Shown in pieces: positions 16,862 through 25,440 of a stretch of 44,431 nt of DNA (positions within the stretch are counted from its first letter, which is position 1; the number at the start of each line of letters is the position of its first letter). The DNA lies in NCBI GenBank assembly GCA_900550545.1, contig URSS01000020.1, positions 1 through 44,431 of the forward strand. Direction: 5' to 3'. This stretch comes from an uncultured Lachnobacterium sp. GTDB taxonomy: Bacteria; Bacillota; Clostridia; Lachnospirales; Lachnospiraceae. A program made the position numbers and the translations under genes. The notes beneath the pieces were generated by a model that saw only the letters and a program-made list of their open reading frames with translations, had not been told where the DNA came from and searched no databases.

Positions 16862-18430
16862 ATGTCAAAAGTGATCATGATACAGGGAACAATGTCAAAT
16901 GCAGGAAAGAGTCTGATTGCGGCGGGGTTATGCCGCATTTTCAAACAGGATGGGTACCGGGTGGCGCCTTTTAAATCACAGAATATGGCATTGAATTCTT
17001 ATATTACAAAAGAAGGATTAGAAATGGGAAGAGCGCAGGTCATGCAGGCAGAGGCGGCAGGAATGGAACCTTCGGTGCACATGAATCCCATTTTATTGAA
17101 ACCGACCAATGATGTGGGTTCTCAGGTGATTGTCAATGGGGAAGTATTGGGAAACATGAGTGCTCGCGATTATTTTGCATACAAAAAGAAACTGATTCCG
17201 GACATCTGCAAAGCGTTTCAGGAATTGGAAAAGCAGGCAGATATTATTGTAATCGAAGGTGCAGGAAGCCCTGCGGAGATTAATCTAAAAAAGGACGATA
17301 TTGTTAATATGGGAATGGCAAAGCTTGTGGATGCACCGGTTTTGCTTGTTGGAGATATTGACCGGGGTGGTGTGTTTGCGCAACTGCTGGGAACATTGAT
17401 GTTGTTGGAAGAAGAGGAAAAAGAACGGGTTAAAGGACTGATTATAAATAAATTTCGCGGAGATAAAACGATTCTCGATCCGGGAATTGAAATGCTTGAG
17501 GAGCGGGGAAATGTAAAAGTGACGGGAGTGGTTCCTTATATGCAGCTTTCCATTGAGGATGAGGACAGTCTCAGTGCACAGTTGGAAAATAAAGAGACAG
17601 GACTGATTGATCTGGCAGTGATTCGTCTGCCACGCATTTCGAATTTTACGGATTTCAATGTGTTTGAGCAGTTGCCGGATGTATCCGTCCGCTATGTTAC
17701 ATCGGTAAAGGAACTTGGAAATCCGGATATGATTTTGATTCCGGGAAGCAAAAATACGATTGGGGACTTGCAGTGGATGCGGCAAAATGGACTTGAGGCA
17801 AAAATAAAAAAGCTTTCAGGACAGATTCCTATCTGGGGAATCTGTGGTGGATACCAGATGCTTGGAATGTCGATCGAAGATCCTTATGGGGTGGAACAGA
17901 GCTGCAAAGAAATCCGGGGGATGGAGCTTTTGCCGGAGCATACAGTTCTTATGCCGGAGAAGACGAGAAAACAGGTAAGTGGAACATTTTATGATCTTGC
18001 GGGGCTTTTTGCACCATTATCAGGAAAAGCATACAGTGGATATGAGATTCATATGGGGAAAACGCAGGAGATACGAAATACGGTAAGTATAGGTACGCAG
18101 ATGGTACGAAAGTTGGCATGCACTGATGTGCAGGGAGATGTACAAGGGATAGAATGTGACTGTGAAAAAGATGCCGGAAATAAAACGGAGAATGTATATG
18201 GAAGCTATGTACATGGCGTTTTTGACCAGGGAAGTATTGCGGAAGATATTGTGAGAATTCTTGCAAAGCGAAAAGGCATTTTCTGGGAGGCAAAAGAACA
18301 TTATGATTATGCGGCGTTTAAGGAATCACAATATGATCGTCTGGCAGATGGCCTGAGAGCGCATATGGATATGGAGTATGTATATTCTATTTTAAGGGAA
18401 GCAAAAATCAGTTGTGACTGGGAAAGATAA
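16862..18430 (+). CDS. cbiP: Cobyric acid synthase
   Basis: 522-residue glutamine-dependent amidotransferase that amidates positions b, d, e and g of adenosylcobyrinate a,c-diamide. N-terminal dethiobiotin-synthetase-like ATPase: MIQGTMSNAGKSLIAAGLCR, KSQNMALNSY, IEGAGSPAEINL and VLLVGDIDRGGVFAQLLG. C-terminal type 1 glutaminase-like domain with PGSKNTIGDL and Cys in IWGICGGYQMLG, and late GSYVHGVF with the catalytic-type His. ATG 16862 is used (7 bp after AAGGAGG); the longer frame from 16841 would start in the leader stem. First gene of the operon; expression probably set by the leader. Confidence 0.97.
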   Translation: MSKVIMIQGTMSNAGKSLIAAGLCRIFKQDGYRVAPFKSQNMALNSYITKEGLEMGRAQVMQAEAAGMEPSVHMNPILLKPTNDVGSQVIVNGEVLGNMSARDYFAYKKKLIPDICKAFQELEKQADIIVIEGAGSPAEINLKKDDIVNMGMAKLVDAPVLLVGDIDRGGVFAQLLGTLMLLEEEEKERVKGLIINKFRGDKTILDPGIEMLEERGNVKVTGVVPYMQLSIEDEDSLSAQLENKETGLIDLAVIRLPRISNFTDFNVFEQLPDVSVRYVTSVKELGNPDMILIPGSKNTIGDLQWMRQNGLEAKIKKLSGQIPIWGICGGYQMLGMSIEDPYGVEQSCKEIRGMELLPEHTVLMPEKTRKQVSGTFYDLAGLFAPLSGKAYSGYEIHMGKTQEIRNTVSIGTQMVRKLACTDVQGDVQGIECDCEKDAGNKTENVYGSYVHGVFDQGSIAEDIVRILAKRKGIFWEAKEHYDYAAFKESQYDRLADGLRAHMDMEYVYSILREAKISCDWER

Positions 18431-18436
18431 GAGTAT

Positions 18437-19534
18437 ATGACAAGAGAAGAACTTTTGGCTTTAACGATTGAACCAATAAATAAGAAAATAGAAAAAGAAG
18501 TAAAAGCAATCTGGGATGGAATTGCGAAACCATTGGATGGGCTGGGAGAGTTTGAACTGCTTCTGGCGCGAATCGGTGGTATTTTGGGAAGCACCGATTT
18601 GAATCTGCAAAAAAAGGCAATCATTGCTATGTGTGCGGACAACGGAATTGTTGCGGAACATGTCAGCCAGTCCGGACAGGAAGTGACTGCAATCGTGACT
18701 TCTTTTATGGGAAAGCAACAGAGTTCTGTTGGAAAGATGGCGGTACATGCGGGCGTCGATGTCATCCCGGTGGATATTGGAATCAACAGTGCGGAAAAGA
18801 TTCCCGGCGTTCGTGATTGCAAGATTATGAAGGGGACGAGAGATTTTCTTTTGGAGCCGGCGATGACGGAAGAAGAGGCATTGCGTGCAATCGAAGTCGG
18901 AATACAGTTGGTGCAGGAGTGTAAAGACAAGGGATATACTTTGCTTGGTACCGGCGAAATGGGAATTGGCAATACAACAACGAGCAGTGCTGTGGCAATC
19001 GCGCTTATGGAGAAAGATGATACAGATCCGGTGGCATTAGAGAGATGGATTGGAAGAGGTGCCGGTTTAAGTAATGCGGGACTGCAAAGAAAAGCGCAGG
19101 TCATAAAAAGCGCGTTGGAAAAATACCCGGTAGCACATATGGATACACTGCAGATTTTAGCGACATTCGGAGGTTTGGATATCGCAGGAATGGCAGGGGT
19201 CTGTATCGGGGGTGCGCTTTATCATATTCCGGTGCTTCTGGATGGATTGATCAGTACACTTGCGGGACTTGTAGCGCAACGGCTGGTGCCGGGAGTGCGG
19301 GAATTTTTGATTCCATCGCATTGCAGCAAGGAACCGGCGACGCGCTTGTTGGCAGACGAATTGGAGTTACATCCTGTGATTAATGCAAATCTGGCGTTGG
19401 GCGAGGGAACCGGTGCCGTTATGATGTGCGAATTGTTAGACCTTGCGTTGACGATTTATGAAAAGCAGACAACATTTGAAACCATGGAAATCGAGCAATA
19501 TGAGCGATTCTCGGATAAGGATTGTGTCCGTTAA
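18437..19534 (+). CDS. cobT: Nicotinate-nucleotide-dimethylbenzimidazole phosphoribosyltransferase
   Basis: 365-residue enzyme that makes alpha-ribazole phosphate from a base such as 5,6-dimethylbenzimidazole and NaMN, giving the lower ligand of the corrinoid. Hallmarks: KPLDGLGEFELLLARIGGI near the N-terminus, CADNGIVAEHVSQ, GEMGIGNTTTSSAV (phosphate-binding) and catalytic Glu323 in ALGEGTGAV. It lies 6 bp after cbiP. No base-synthesis gene (bluB or bza) is in the window, so the native lower ligand is not determined here. Confidence 0.97.
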   Translation: MTREELLALTIEPINKKIEKEVKAIWDGIAKPLDGLGEFELLLARIGGILGSTDLNLQKKAIIAMCADNGIVAEHVSQSGQEVTAIVTSFMGKQQSSVGKMAVHAGVDVIPVDIGINSAEKIPGVRDCKIMKGTRDFLLEPAMTEEEALRAIEVGIQLVQECKDKGYTLLGTGEMGIGNTTTSSAVAIALMEKDDTDPVALERWIGRGAGLSNAGLQRKAQVIKSALEKYPVAHMDTLQILATFGGLDIAGMAGVCIGGALYHIPVLLDGLISTLAGLVAQRLVPGVREFLIPSHCSKEPATRLLADELELHPVINANLALGEGTGAVMMCELLDLALTIYEKQTTFETMEIEQYERFSDKDCVR

Positions 19535-19546
19535 GAGGAAAATGGA

Positions 19547-20107
19547 ATGATACATTTGGTTATTGGAGGAAGTGGCAGCGGAAAATCGGAATTCGCGGAA
19601 AATCTGTTAGTGGACAGCCAAAGAAAATATTATATTGCAACGATGCAGGTCTATGATGAGGAAGGCAGGAAAAAAGTCGCGCGCCATCAGAGGCTTCGGG
19701 CGGGAAAAGGATTTCAAACGATCGAACAGCCAAGGAATATGCATAAAGCGGCAGAGATTGTTACAAGAGACAGGAAAGAGACAGAAAATGAAGCGCTGCT
19801 GGAGTGTATGTCCAATCTTGTTGCAAATGAAATGTTTGATGGTGAAACGGAAGATTTTGCAAGCGGGATGAGCGAGACAGAAAGAGAAGATTTTCTGGTA
19901 GAAAAAGTAACGGGTGGAATCCGGACACTTGCCGAAAAGCTGGACAAGCTTGTGATTGTAAGCAATAATGTTTTCGAAGATGGGATATCCTATGATGCAC
20001 AGACGATGTCATATATCCGAGTGCTTGGGCGGGTCAATCAGGAACTGGCACGGATGGCAGATCATGTGACGGAAGTAATCGTGGGAATTCCGGTAAAAGT
20101 GAAATAA
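19547..20107 (+). CDS. cobU: Adenosylcobinamide kinase / guanylyltransferase
   Basis: 186-residue bifunctional enzyme that phosphorylates adenosylcobinamide and transfers GMP to it. P-loop GGSGSGKSEFAE (7-18) and the guanylylated His47 in VARHQRLRAGKGF are present, as is LLECMSNLVANEMF. The region corresponding to the usual VSNEVGxGIVP reads VSNNVFEDGISYD, a clear departure, while a short downstream paralogue (21013-21345) keeps the canonical form. 12 bp after cobT. Confidence 0.93.
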   Translation: MIHLVIGGSGSGKSEFAENLLVDSQRKYYIATMQVYDEEGRKKVARHQRLRAGKGFQTIEQPRNMHKAAEIVTRDRKETENEALLECMSNLVANEMFDGETEDFASGMSETEREDFLVEKVTGGIRTLAEKLDKLVIVSNNVFEDGISYDAQTMSYIRVLGRVNQELARMADHVTEVIVGIPVKVK

Positions 20108-20134
20108 GACAATGATAGAAAAGAGAGAAAATTC

Positions 20135-20908
20135 ATGCACATTATAAAAGCGATGATTATTGCATTTTCAACATATTCGAAGATACCAATGCCACAGTTT
20201 GAATGGAAAGAAGAAGATATGCGTTACAGTATGTGCTTTTTCCCATGGGTGGGAGCGGTAATTGGAGCATTGGTGTTTGCCTGGTATCGGATTGCACAAA
20301 ATCTGGGATTTCATGAGTGGACCTATGTGTGTGTTGCGACGGCAATTCCGTTGCTTGTGACAGGTGGTTTTCATGTAGATGGGTATATGGATACCATGGA
20401 TGCATTTCATTCCTATCAGCCGAGAGAACGAAAACTTGAGATTTTAAAGGACGCACATATTGGAGCCTTTTCCGTAATTATGCTGGCGGTGTTTGGATTG
20501 ATTTATATGGGCGCGTTCGGGCAGATCGAGGGAGCAGGAAATCTGGGAGTATTCTGTTGCGGATTTTTCCTTTCCCGTTGCCTGAGCGGACTCGGTGTAG
20601 TGTCGCTCCGTTCCGCAAAAAGTGACGGACTGCTGTATCATTTTGCGAGCACAGCGCATGAGCGATGGGTAAAAGGCGCGCTTTATTTGCAGATCATTTT
20701 GTGTGCCATACTGATGATATGGCTTCAGGCCAAGACTGCAATTTTTGTGCTTGTAGCAGCGGGACTTACGTATCTGTACTATTGGTGGAAAAGCTATCGG
20801 GAACTGAATGGAATTACCGGGGACACGGCCGGCTATTTCCTTACATTGTGTGAGGGGGCGATGGCTGTTGCTGCTGTTGTTTCAAGAAATGTGATAGATT
20901 TTTTATAA
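20135..20908 (+). CDS. cobS: Adenosylcobinamide-GDP ribazoletransferase (cobalamin synthase)
   Basis: 257-residue integral membrane enzyme joining adenosylcobinamide-GDP to alpha-ribazole(-phosphate), the last nucleotide-loop step. About six hydrophobic segments; the metal-binding motif is GGFHVDGYMDTMDAFHSY. N-terminal AFSTYSKIPMP is typical of the family. The final codons lie in a 20-bp sequence repeated 86 bp downstream, so the C-terminus has been duplicated or re-made by a small insertion. Confidence 0.95.
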   Translation: MHIIKAMIIAFSTYSKIPMPQFEWKEEDMRYSMCFFPWVGAVIGALVFAWYRIAQNLGFHEWTYVCVATAIPLLVTGGFHVDGYMDTMDAFHSYQPRERKLEILKDAHIGAFSVIMLAVFGLIYMGAFGQIEGAGNLGVFCCGFFLSRCLSGLGVVSLRSAKSDGLLYHFASTAHERWVKGALYLQIILCAILMIWLQAKTAIFVLVAAGLTYLYYWWKSYRELNGITGDTAGYFLTLCEGAMAVAAVVSRNVIDFL

Positions 20909-20992
20909 AAATCTATCATGTAGCGTCAGCCCATTTGCCGAAGGCAAATTATGCATGGGCTGATGTTCCAAAAAATGTGATAGATTTTTTAT
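20887..20992. repeat. 20-bp direct repeats enclosing a hairpin-rich 66-bp insert
   Basis: AAATGTGATAGATTTTTTAT occurs at 20887-20906 (end of cobS) and 20973-20992. Between them are a 12-bp perfect hairpin (20892-20903 / 20907-20918) and a compound hairpin TCAGCCCAT / ATGGGCTGA (20926-20963) with an inner TTTGCC-GAA-GGCAAA stem. Looks like a small palindromic insertion or a slippage duplication at the cobS tail. Confidence 0.75.
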
Positions 20993-21012
20993 GAAAACCG
21001 GGGAGGTACAAA

Positions 21013-21345
21013 ATGGAGTTATATATTGGTGGCGTGGCTCAGGGAAAGAAAGCGTATGTTCTGCAGGAACGGGGCATTGCAAAGGAAGAAATCTGGGATG
21101 ATTTTGAAGTGTGGTTCCGTGAGGAATTGCAGGAAAAAAAGCCGGCTGAGGAAGATGCCCGGGCAATTCTTGCAGGGCGTCCAGAGATTGCAGTTATATG
21201 CGATGAGGTCGGAAATGGCATTGTTCCAATGGACGCGTTTGAGCGGGAATATCGGGAACGCCTGGGACGTTTCCTTATTGAAGTGGCAAAAAGGGCTGAT
21301 CGTGTGGAACGAATTATGTGTGGAATAGGGCAGAGAATTAAATGA
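21013..21345 (+). CDS. Short CobU-like paralogue, probably kinase-dead
   Basis: 110 residues resembling CobU with the centre removed. The start MELYIGGVAQGKKAYV mimics the CobU P-loop strand but has Lys where Ser/Thr must follow GK. The second half (ICDEVGNGIVPMDAFEREYRERLGRFL, then CGIGQRIK at the end) matches the canonical C-terminal half of CobU very well. The guanylylated-His segment is missing. GGGGAGGT is a strong SD, and the stop overlaps the next start (ATGA), so it is an expressed operon member. It might be a partner of the full-length cobU product, a regulator or a relic; the function is not established. Confidence 0.75.
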   Translation: MELYIGGVAQGKKAYVLQERGIAKEEIWDDFEVWFREELQEKKPAEEDARAILAGRPEIAVICDEVGNGIVPMDAFEREYRERLGRFLIEVAKRADRVERIMCGIGQRIK

Positions 21346-21977
21346 AGATAAAATGTTATTTGATCCGCCATGGACAGACGCCGGCAAACCGCCGGCACAG
21401 TTATCTTGGATGGACGGAAGAGGCACTTTCTGCGGAGGGAAGAATGCAGATAGAGTCTTTGAAAGAAAAAATGACAGGATTGGCACAGACGGAGATTGTT
21501 TTTACCAGTCCGATGCAAAGATGCCGGGAGAGTGCTCAAATTTTGTTTCCGGATAGAGAAAAAATTGAGATTCCGGAGTGGAAAGAAATGAATTTCGGAG
21601 CTTTCGAGGGAAAAAATTATGAGCAGCTCAATGGAAATCCGCAGTATCAGGCATGGATCGACAGCAATGGTACGCTGCCTTTTCCGGAAGGAGAAAGCCG
21701 GGTGGAATTTATTGACCGTGTATGCGCAGGAATGGAAAATGTGGCGGATTATTTAAGAAACTATGCGCAGAGCAATATGTGCAGGGATTGTGGAAGTGAC
21801 CGGGAAGTTACGGTGGCAGCCGTTGTGCATGGTGGGACGATCATGGCGCTTTTGAGCCATTATGGTGGCGGAGATTACTATGATTATCAGGTCGAAAACG
21901 CGGGTGGTTTTTCCTGCCGGATTTTGATTGCAGGAGAACAGATTCGTTTTGTTACACAGGAAAGAGGATTCAGATGA
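21342..21977 (+). CDS. cobC: Histidine phosphatase, probable alpha-ribazole phosphatase
   Basis: 211-residue phosphoglycerate-mutase-type phosphatase. The catalytic LIRHGQTPANRRHSYLGWTEEALS motif is at the N-terminus, followed by TSPMQRCRESA, MNFGAFEGKNYEQL and the second His in VVHGGTIMAL. In a cobalamin operon this family member dephosphorylates alpha-ribazole-5'-phosphate (or cobalamin-5'-phosphate). ATGA overlap with both neighbours supports translational coupling. A small Cys-containing insert (CRDCGSDRE) precedes the last motif. Confidence 0.88.
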   Translation: MKIKCYLIRHGQTPANRRHSYLGWTEEALSAEGRMQIESLKEKMTGLAQTEIVFTSPMQRCRESAQILFPDREKIEIPEWKEMNFGAFEGKNYEQLNGNPQYQAWIDSNGTLPFPEGESRVEFIDRVCAGMENVADYLRNYAQSNMCRDCGSDREVTVAAVVHGGTIMALLSHYGGGDYYDYQVENAGGFSCRILIAGEQIRFVTQERGFR

Positions 21978-22936
21978 TTAAATATCACATAATTGCTTTA
22001 TTCGGGGGTTTTCTACTGGATCTGCTTGTGGGAGATCCGCATTGGCTGCCGCACCCGATCCGGCTGATCGGTAGTCTGATCGCGAAATGTTCCAAATGGA
22101 ATCGTGCGGAATTGAAAAAAGGCGCGCAGTTTTGGCGAGGTGTGGCGATGACGATTCTGGTGGTATGTCTGACCGCTGTTGTCGCGGCGGCGATTCTGGT
22201 GGTGGGATATTGGCTGCATCCATTCGCCGGATGTATCATGGAAGGCATTATGACATATCAGATTCTTGCTACAAAATGCCTGAAAGTAGAAAGCATGAAA
22301 GTATATGAGGCATTGAAAAAGGATGATCTGGAAGGTGCGCGCTACGCGGTGTCGATGATCGTTGGGCGGGATACACAGGTACTTGATGCTACCGGAGTGG
22401 CAAAGGCTGCAGTGGAGACCGTAGCGGAAAATACATCGGATGGCGTGATCGCACCACTCATTTATCTGGCAATTGGAGGTCCGATTCTCGGGTTTATGTA
22501 TAAGGCAATCAATACCATGGATTCTATGGTCGGATACAAAAATGACAAATACATGTATTTTGGACGTTGTGCAGCAAAGCTGGATGATGTGGTCAATTAT
22601 ATTCCGGCACGTATCAGTGCGCTTCTGATGATTGCGGTGAGCTTTTTGCCGGGAAAAGCGTATGATGGCAAAGGCGCGTGGCGCATCTGGCGAAGAGACC
22701 GACGAAAACATGCCAGTCCAAATTCTGCACAGACAGAAGCCGTATGTGCAGGAAGTCTTGGTGTACAGCTGGCGGGAGATGCCAGTTATTTTGGCAAAAT
22801 CGTTAAGAAACCTACCATTGGAGATGCGCTTAGACCTGTGGAATACGAAGATATCAAAAGAGCAAATGGACTCTTGTACCGGACGGCAATTTTATGCGAA
22901 TGTCTGGCTTTGATCTGTCTGTTTTGGGTTGGCTAG
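21974..22936 (+). CDS. cbiB: Adenosylcobinamide-phosphate synthase
   Basis: 320-residue membrane protein attaching aminopropanol phosphate to adenosylcobyric acid. N-terminal LLDLLVGDPHWLPHPIRLIGSLI is the family signature; VGRDTQVLDATGVAKAAVETVAENTSDGVIAPLIY and INTMDSMVGYKNDKYMYFG follow as expected, then SPNSAQTEAVCAGSLGVQL. Several transmembrane helices. Works directly with the threonine-phosphate decarboxylase encoded next. Confidence 0.97.
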   Translation: MIKYHIIALFGGFLLDLLVGDPHWLPHPIRLIGSLIAKCSKWNRAELKKGAQFWRGVAMTILVVCLTAVVAAAILVVGYWLHPFAGCIMEGIMTYQILATKCLKVESMKVYEALKKDDLEGARYAVSMIVGRDTQVLDATGVAKAAVETVAENTSDGVIAPLIYLAIGGPILGFMYKAINTMDSMVGYKNDKYMYFGRCAAKLDDVVNYIPARISALLMIAVSFLPGKAYDGKGAWRIWRRDRRKHASPNSAQTEAVCAGSLGVQLAGDASYFGKIVKKPTIGDALRPVEYEDIKRANGLLYRTAILCECLALICLFWVG

Positions 22937-22970
22937 ATAGTGTCAAGTTTTCTATGAAAGAGGAAAATGT

Positions 22971-24035
22971 ATGTACAGTAATGAGAATATTCATGGGGGA
23001 GATATATACAATCACAACATAAAAGATGACTTTTCGGTGAATATCAATCCACTGGGAACTCCGCATCCGCTGAAAGATGCTTTGCGGGAGGCTTTGGAGC
23101 AAGTCATAGTATATCCGCAGCAGGGAAGTGGAAATTTGATTGCGCAAATCGCAGCAAATTTGCAGCCACCGGTAGAAAAATCACAGGTGTTGTGTGGCAA
23201 TGGCGCATCGGAACTTCTGGCAGCGATTGTACATGCGATTCGCCCGAAAAAGGTCGTGATTCCGGTTCCGTCTTTTTATGGATATGAGTGGGCGGCGCAG
23301 ATGGTAGATGCTCATATGGAATTTGTACAACTGAAAGAAAATGAAAATTTTGCAATTACGGAGACGTTTCTGGATGTTTTGCATGAAGACGTGGACCTGC
23401 TTTTTCTGGCAAGTCCGGCAAATCCGGTGGGAAATGAAATCTCACGGGAAATGTTGCAGCTTTTGTTAAAGAAGTGCAAGGACTGCGGGATAACGGTAGT
23501 GTTGGATGAGTGTTTTATTGAATTTGCAAGGGAAGCACATACACAGGAGCTGCTCCGTGATTTCAAGAATCTGATTATTGTGCGTGCATTTACAAAGATC
23601 TATGGGATTCCGGGGGTAAGGCTTGGGTATCTGATCGCAGATCCACATATGCGGGCATGTATTGCCCGGCAATTGCCGGAATGGAATCTGTCAGTTTTTG
23701 CGCAGGCGGCAGGTGTGATCTATGAGAAAAGGCCGGACTGGGATGCAGAAAAATATCTTGCAGACACGAGAAATCTTATTTGCAGAGAGAGAGAATATCT
23801 GATCAATGCGTTGAAAGAAACAGGAAAAGATAATATTCGCATTTATGATTCGGTGGCAAATTATATTTTATTTTACACAGAAGCGCCATTGTATGATAGG
23901 CTTTTGAAAGAAGGGATTCTCATCCGCGACTGCTCAAATTATCGCGGGTTGGGAAAGGGATACTATCGGATTGCGGTCAAAGACCATGCAAGTAATGAGC
24001 GATTGATGGAGAGACTAAGAAATGAAAGAACTTGA
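22971..24035 (+). CDS. cobD: L-threonine-O-3-phosphate decarboxylase
   Basis: 354-residue PLP enzyme (aminotransferase fold I, histidinol-phosphate-aminotransferase-like) producing (R)-1-amino-2-propanol O-2-phosphate for CbiB. The N-terminal IHGGDIYNHNIKDDFSVNINPLG is characteristic of CobD; PLP contacts are Asp179 in VVLDECFIEF and Lys209 in VRAFTKIYGIPGVRLGYL. No extra C-terminal metal domain, unlike some CobD proteins. It overlaps cbiC by 14 bp. A histidinol-phosphate aminotransferase role is unlikely given the context. Confidence 0.93.
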   Translation: MYSNENIHGGDIYNHNIKDDFSVNINPLGTPHPLKDALREALEQVIVYPQQGSGNLIAQIAANLQPPVEKSQVLCGNGASELLAAIVHAIRPKKVVIPVPSFYGYEWAAQMVDAHMEFVQLKENENFAITETFLDVLHEDVDLLFLASPANPVGNEISREMLQLLLKKCKDCGITVVLDECFIEFAREAHTQELLRDFKNLIIVRAFTKIYGIPGVRLGYLIADPHMRACIARQLPEWNLSVFAQAAGVIYEKRPDWDAEKYLADTRNLICREREYLINALKETGKDNIRIYDSVANYILFYTEAPLYDRLLKEGILIRDCSNYRGLGKGYYRIAVKDHASNERLMERLRNERT

Positions 24036-24657
24036 ATATGTACTGCCGGGTGAAATTGAAAAGAGAAGTTTCGAGATCATTGGACAGGAACTGGAAGAGA
24101 TGCATATTACGATTCCGGCAGATGAGGAACCGGTCACAAAGCGGGTGATTCATACAAGTGCGGATTTTGAATATGCGCACACGATGACTTACTCAAAGAA
24201 TGCGGTGCAGATTGCCAAAGAATTGATTGCAAATGGCGCGGATATTGTTACGGATACAAATATGGCGCTGGCTGGAATCAACAAAAAAGTACTTGCACGT
24301 TATGGCGGAGTTGCGTATTGTTTTATGGCGGATGAAGAAGTTGCGCGCATTGCGAAAAGCCGTCAGGTCACGCGTGCCACGGTAAGTATGGAAAAGGCTG
24401 CAGAAATTCAAAAGCCTGTAATCTTTGCGGTGGGAAATGCGCCAACGGCGCTGGTTTCGTTGTATGAGCTGATGCAGAAAAGCGATTGGAGACCGGCATT
24501 TATCATTGGGGTTCCGGTCGGTTTTGTCAATGTGGAAGCTGCAAAGGAACTGATTTTGGAAACGGATATTCCGCATATTGTCAATCGCGGAAGAAAAGGT
24601 GGCAGCAACGTTGCCGCTGCGATTGTGAATGCAATTCTTTACGAACTGGGAAGATAA
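24022..24657 (+). CDS. cbiC: Cobalt-precorrin-8 methylmutase
   Basis: 211-residue enzyme moving a methyl group from C11 to C12 to form cobyrinate. Catalytic His44 in RVIHTSADFEYA, ADIVTDTNMALAGINK, AVGNAPTALVSLYEL and the closing GRKGGSNVAAAIVNAILY are diagnostic. It begins inside the end of cobD. In many cobalamin operons cbiD follows cbiC; here cbiF follows instead, 9 bp later. Confidence 0.97.
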   Translation: MKELEYVLPGEIEKRSFEIIGQELEEMHITIPADEEPVTKRVIHTSADFEYAHTMTYSKNAVQIAKELIANGADIVTDTNMALAGINKKVLARYGGVAYCFMADEEVARIAKSRQVTRATVSMEKAAEIQKPVIFAVGNAPTALVSLYELMQKSDWRPAFIIGVPVGFVNVEAAKELILETDIPHIVNRGRKGGSNVAAAIVNAILYELGR

Positions 24658-24666
24658 GGAGGAAAC

Positions 24667-25425
24667 ATGGTTTATTTTGTTGGAGCAGGACCGGGGGCGG
24701 CAGATTTGATCACGGTCAGAGGTATGCGTCTTTTGCAGAAAGCGGATGTGATCATCTATGCGGGATCGCTTGTGAATCCGGCCCTTTTGGACTATGCGAA
24801 AGAAACGTGTCGGATCTATAATAGTGCGACCATGACACTGGAAGAAGTGTTTGCTGTCATGCAGGAAGCGGAAAAAGAAGGGAAGATGACCGTCCGTCTG
24901 CATACGGGGGAACCGAGCATTTACGGTGCGGTGCGCGAGCAGATGGATCTGCTGGATGAAAAGGATATTGCATATGAGAGCTGTCCGGGGGTGAGTGCCT
25001 GCTTTGGGGCAGCGGCTTCGCTGAATCTGGAATATACACTTCCGGATGTATCGCAGTCTTTGATTATTACACGTATGGAGGGCCGGACAAAAGTTCCACC
25101 GCTGGAGAGCATTGAGCGTTTTGCGGCACATCAGGCTTCCATGGCGATTTATCTGAGCACGGGAATGTTAGAAAAGTTAAGCGAGCGGCTGATTGCCGGG
25201 GGCTATCAAAAGGATACACCGGCTGCGCTTGTTTATAAGGCAACATGGCCGGAAGAAGAGGCATATATTTGTACAATCGGGGAGCTTTCCGAAGTGGCGA
25301 AAGCGCATGGAATTACAAAGACTGCGCTGGTGCTGGTCGGGGATGTTATTGCGCATCAGCATTACGCAAAGTCACGTTTGTATGCGGCTGATTTCGAGAC
25401 AGAATTTCGTAAAGCAAAAGAATAA
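24667..25425 (+). CDS. cbiF: Cobalt-precorrin-4 C11-methyltransferase
   Basis: 252-residue SAM-dependent tetrapyrrole methyltransferase. FVGAGPGAADLITVRGMRLL forms the SAM-side loop, followed by VRLHTGEPSIYGAVREQM and CPGVSACFGAAASLNLEYTLPDVSQSLIITR, the last typical of the CbiF/CobM subfamily; RMEGRTKVPPLESIERFA also fits it. SD AAGGAGG. Confidence 0.96.
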   Translation: MVYFVGAGPGAADLITVRGMRLLQKADVIIYAGSLVNPALLDYAKETCRIYNSATMTLEEVFAVMQEAEKEGKMTVRLHTGEPSIYGAVREQMDLLDEKDIAYESCPGVSACFGAAASLNLEYTLPDVSQSLIITRMEGRTKVPPLESIERFAAHQASMAIYLSTGMLEKLSERLIAGGYQKDTPAALVYKATWPEEEAYICTIGELSEVAKAHGITKTALVLVGDVIAHQHYAKSRLYAADFETEFRKAKE

Positions 25426-25440
25426 GATCCGGAGGAAGCT

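Noticed and set aside
18307..19104. 265-residue minus-strand open frame
   Set aside because: Antisense shadow of cobT; Ser/Pro/Ile-rich with no family signature and no ribosome binding site.
24193..25131. 312-residue minus-strand open frame
   Set aside because: Lies across cbiC and cbiF on the opposite strand; His/Arg/Asn-rich composition of a shadow frame.
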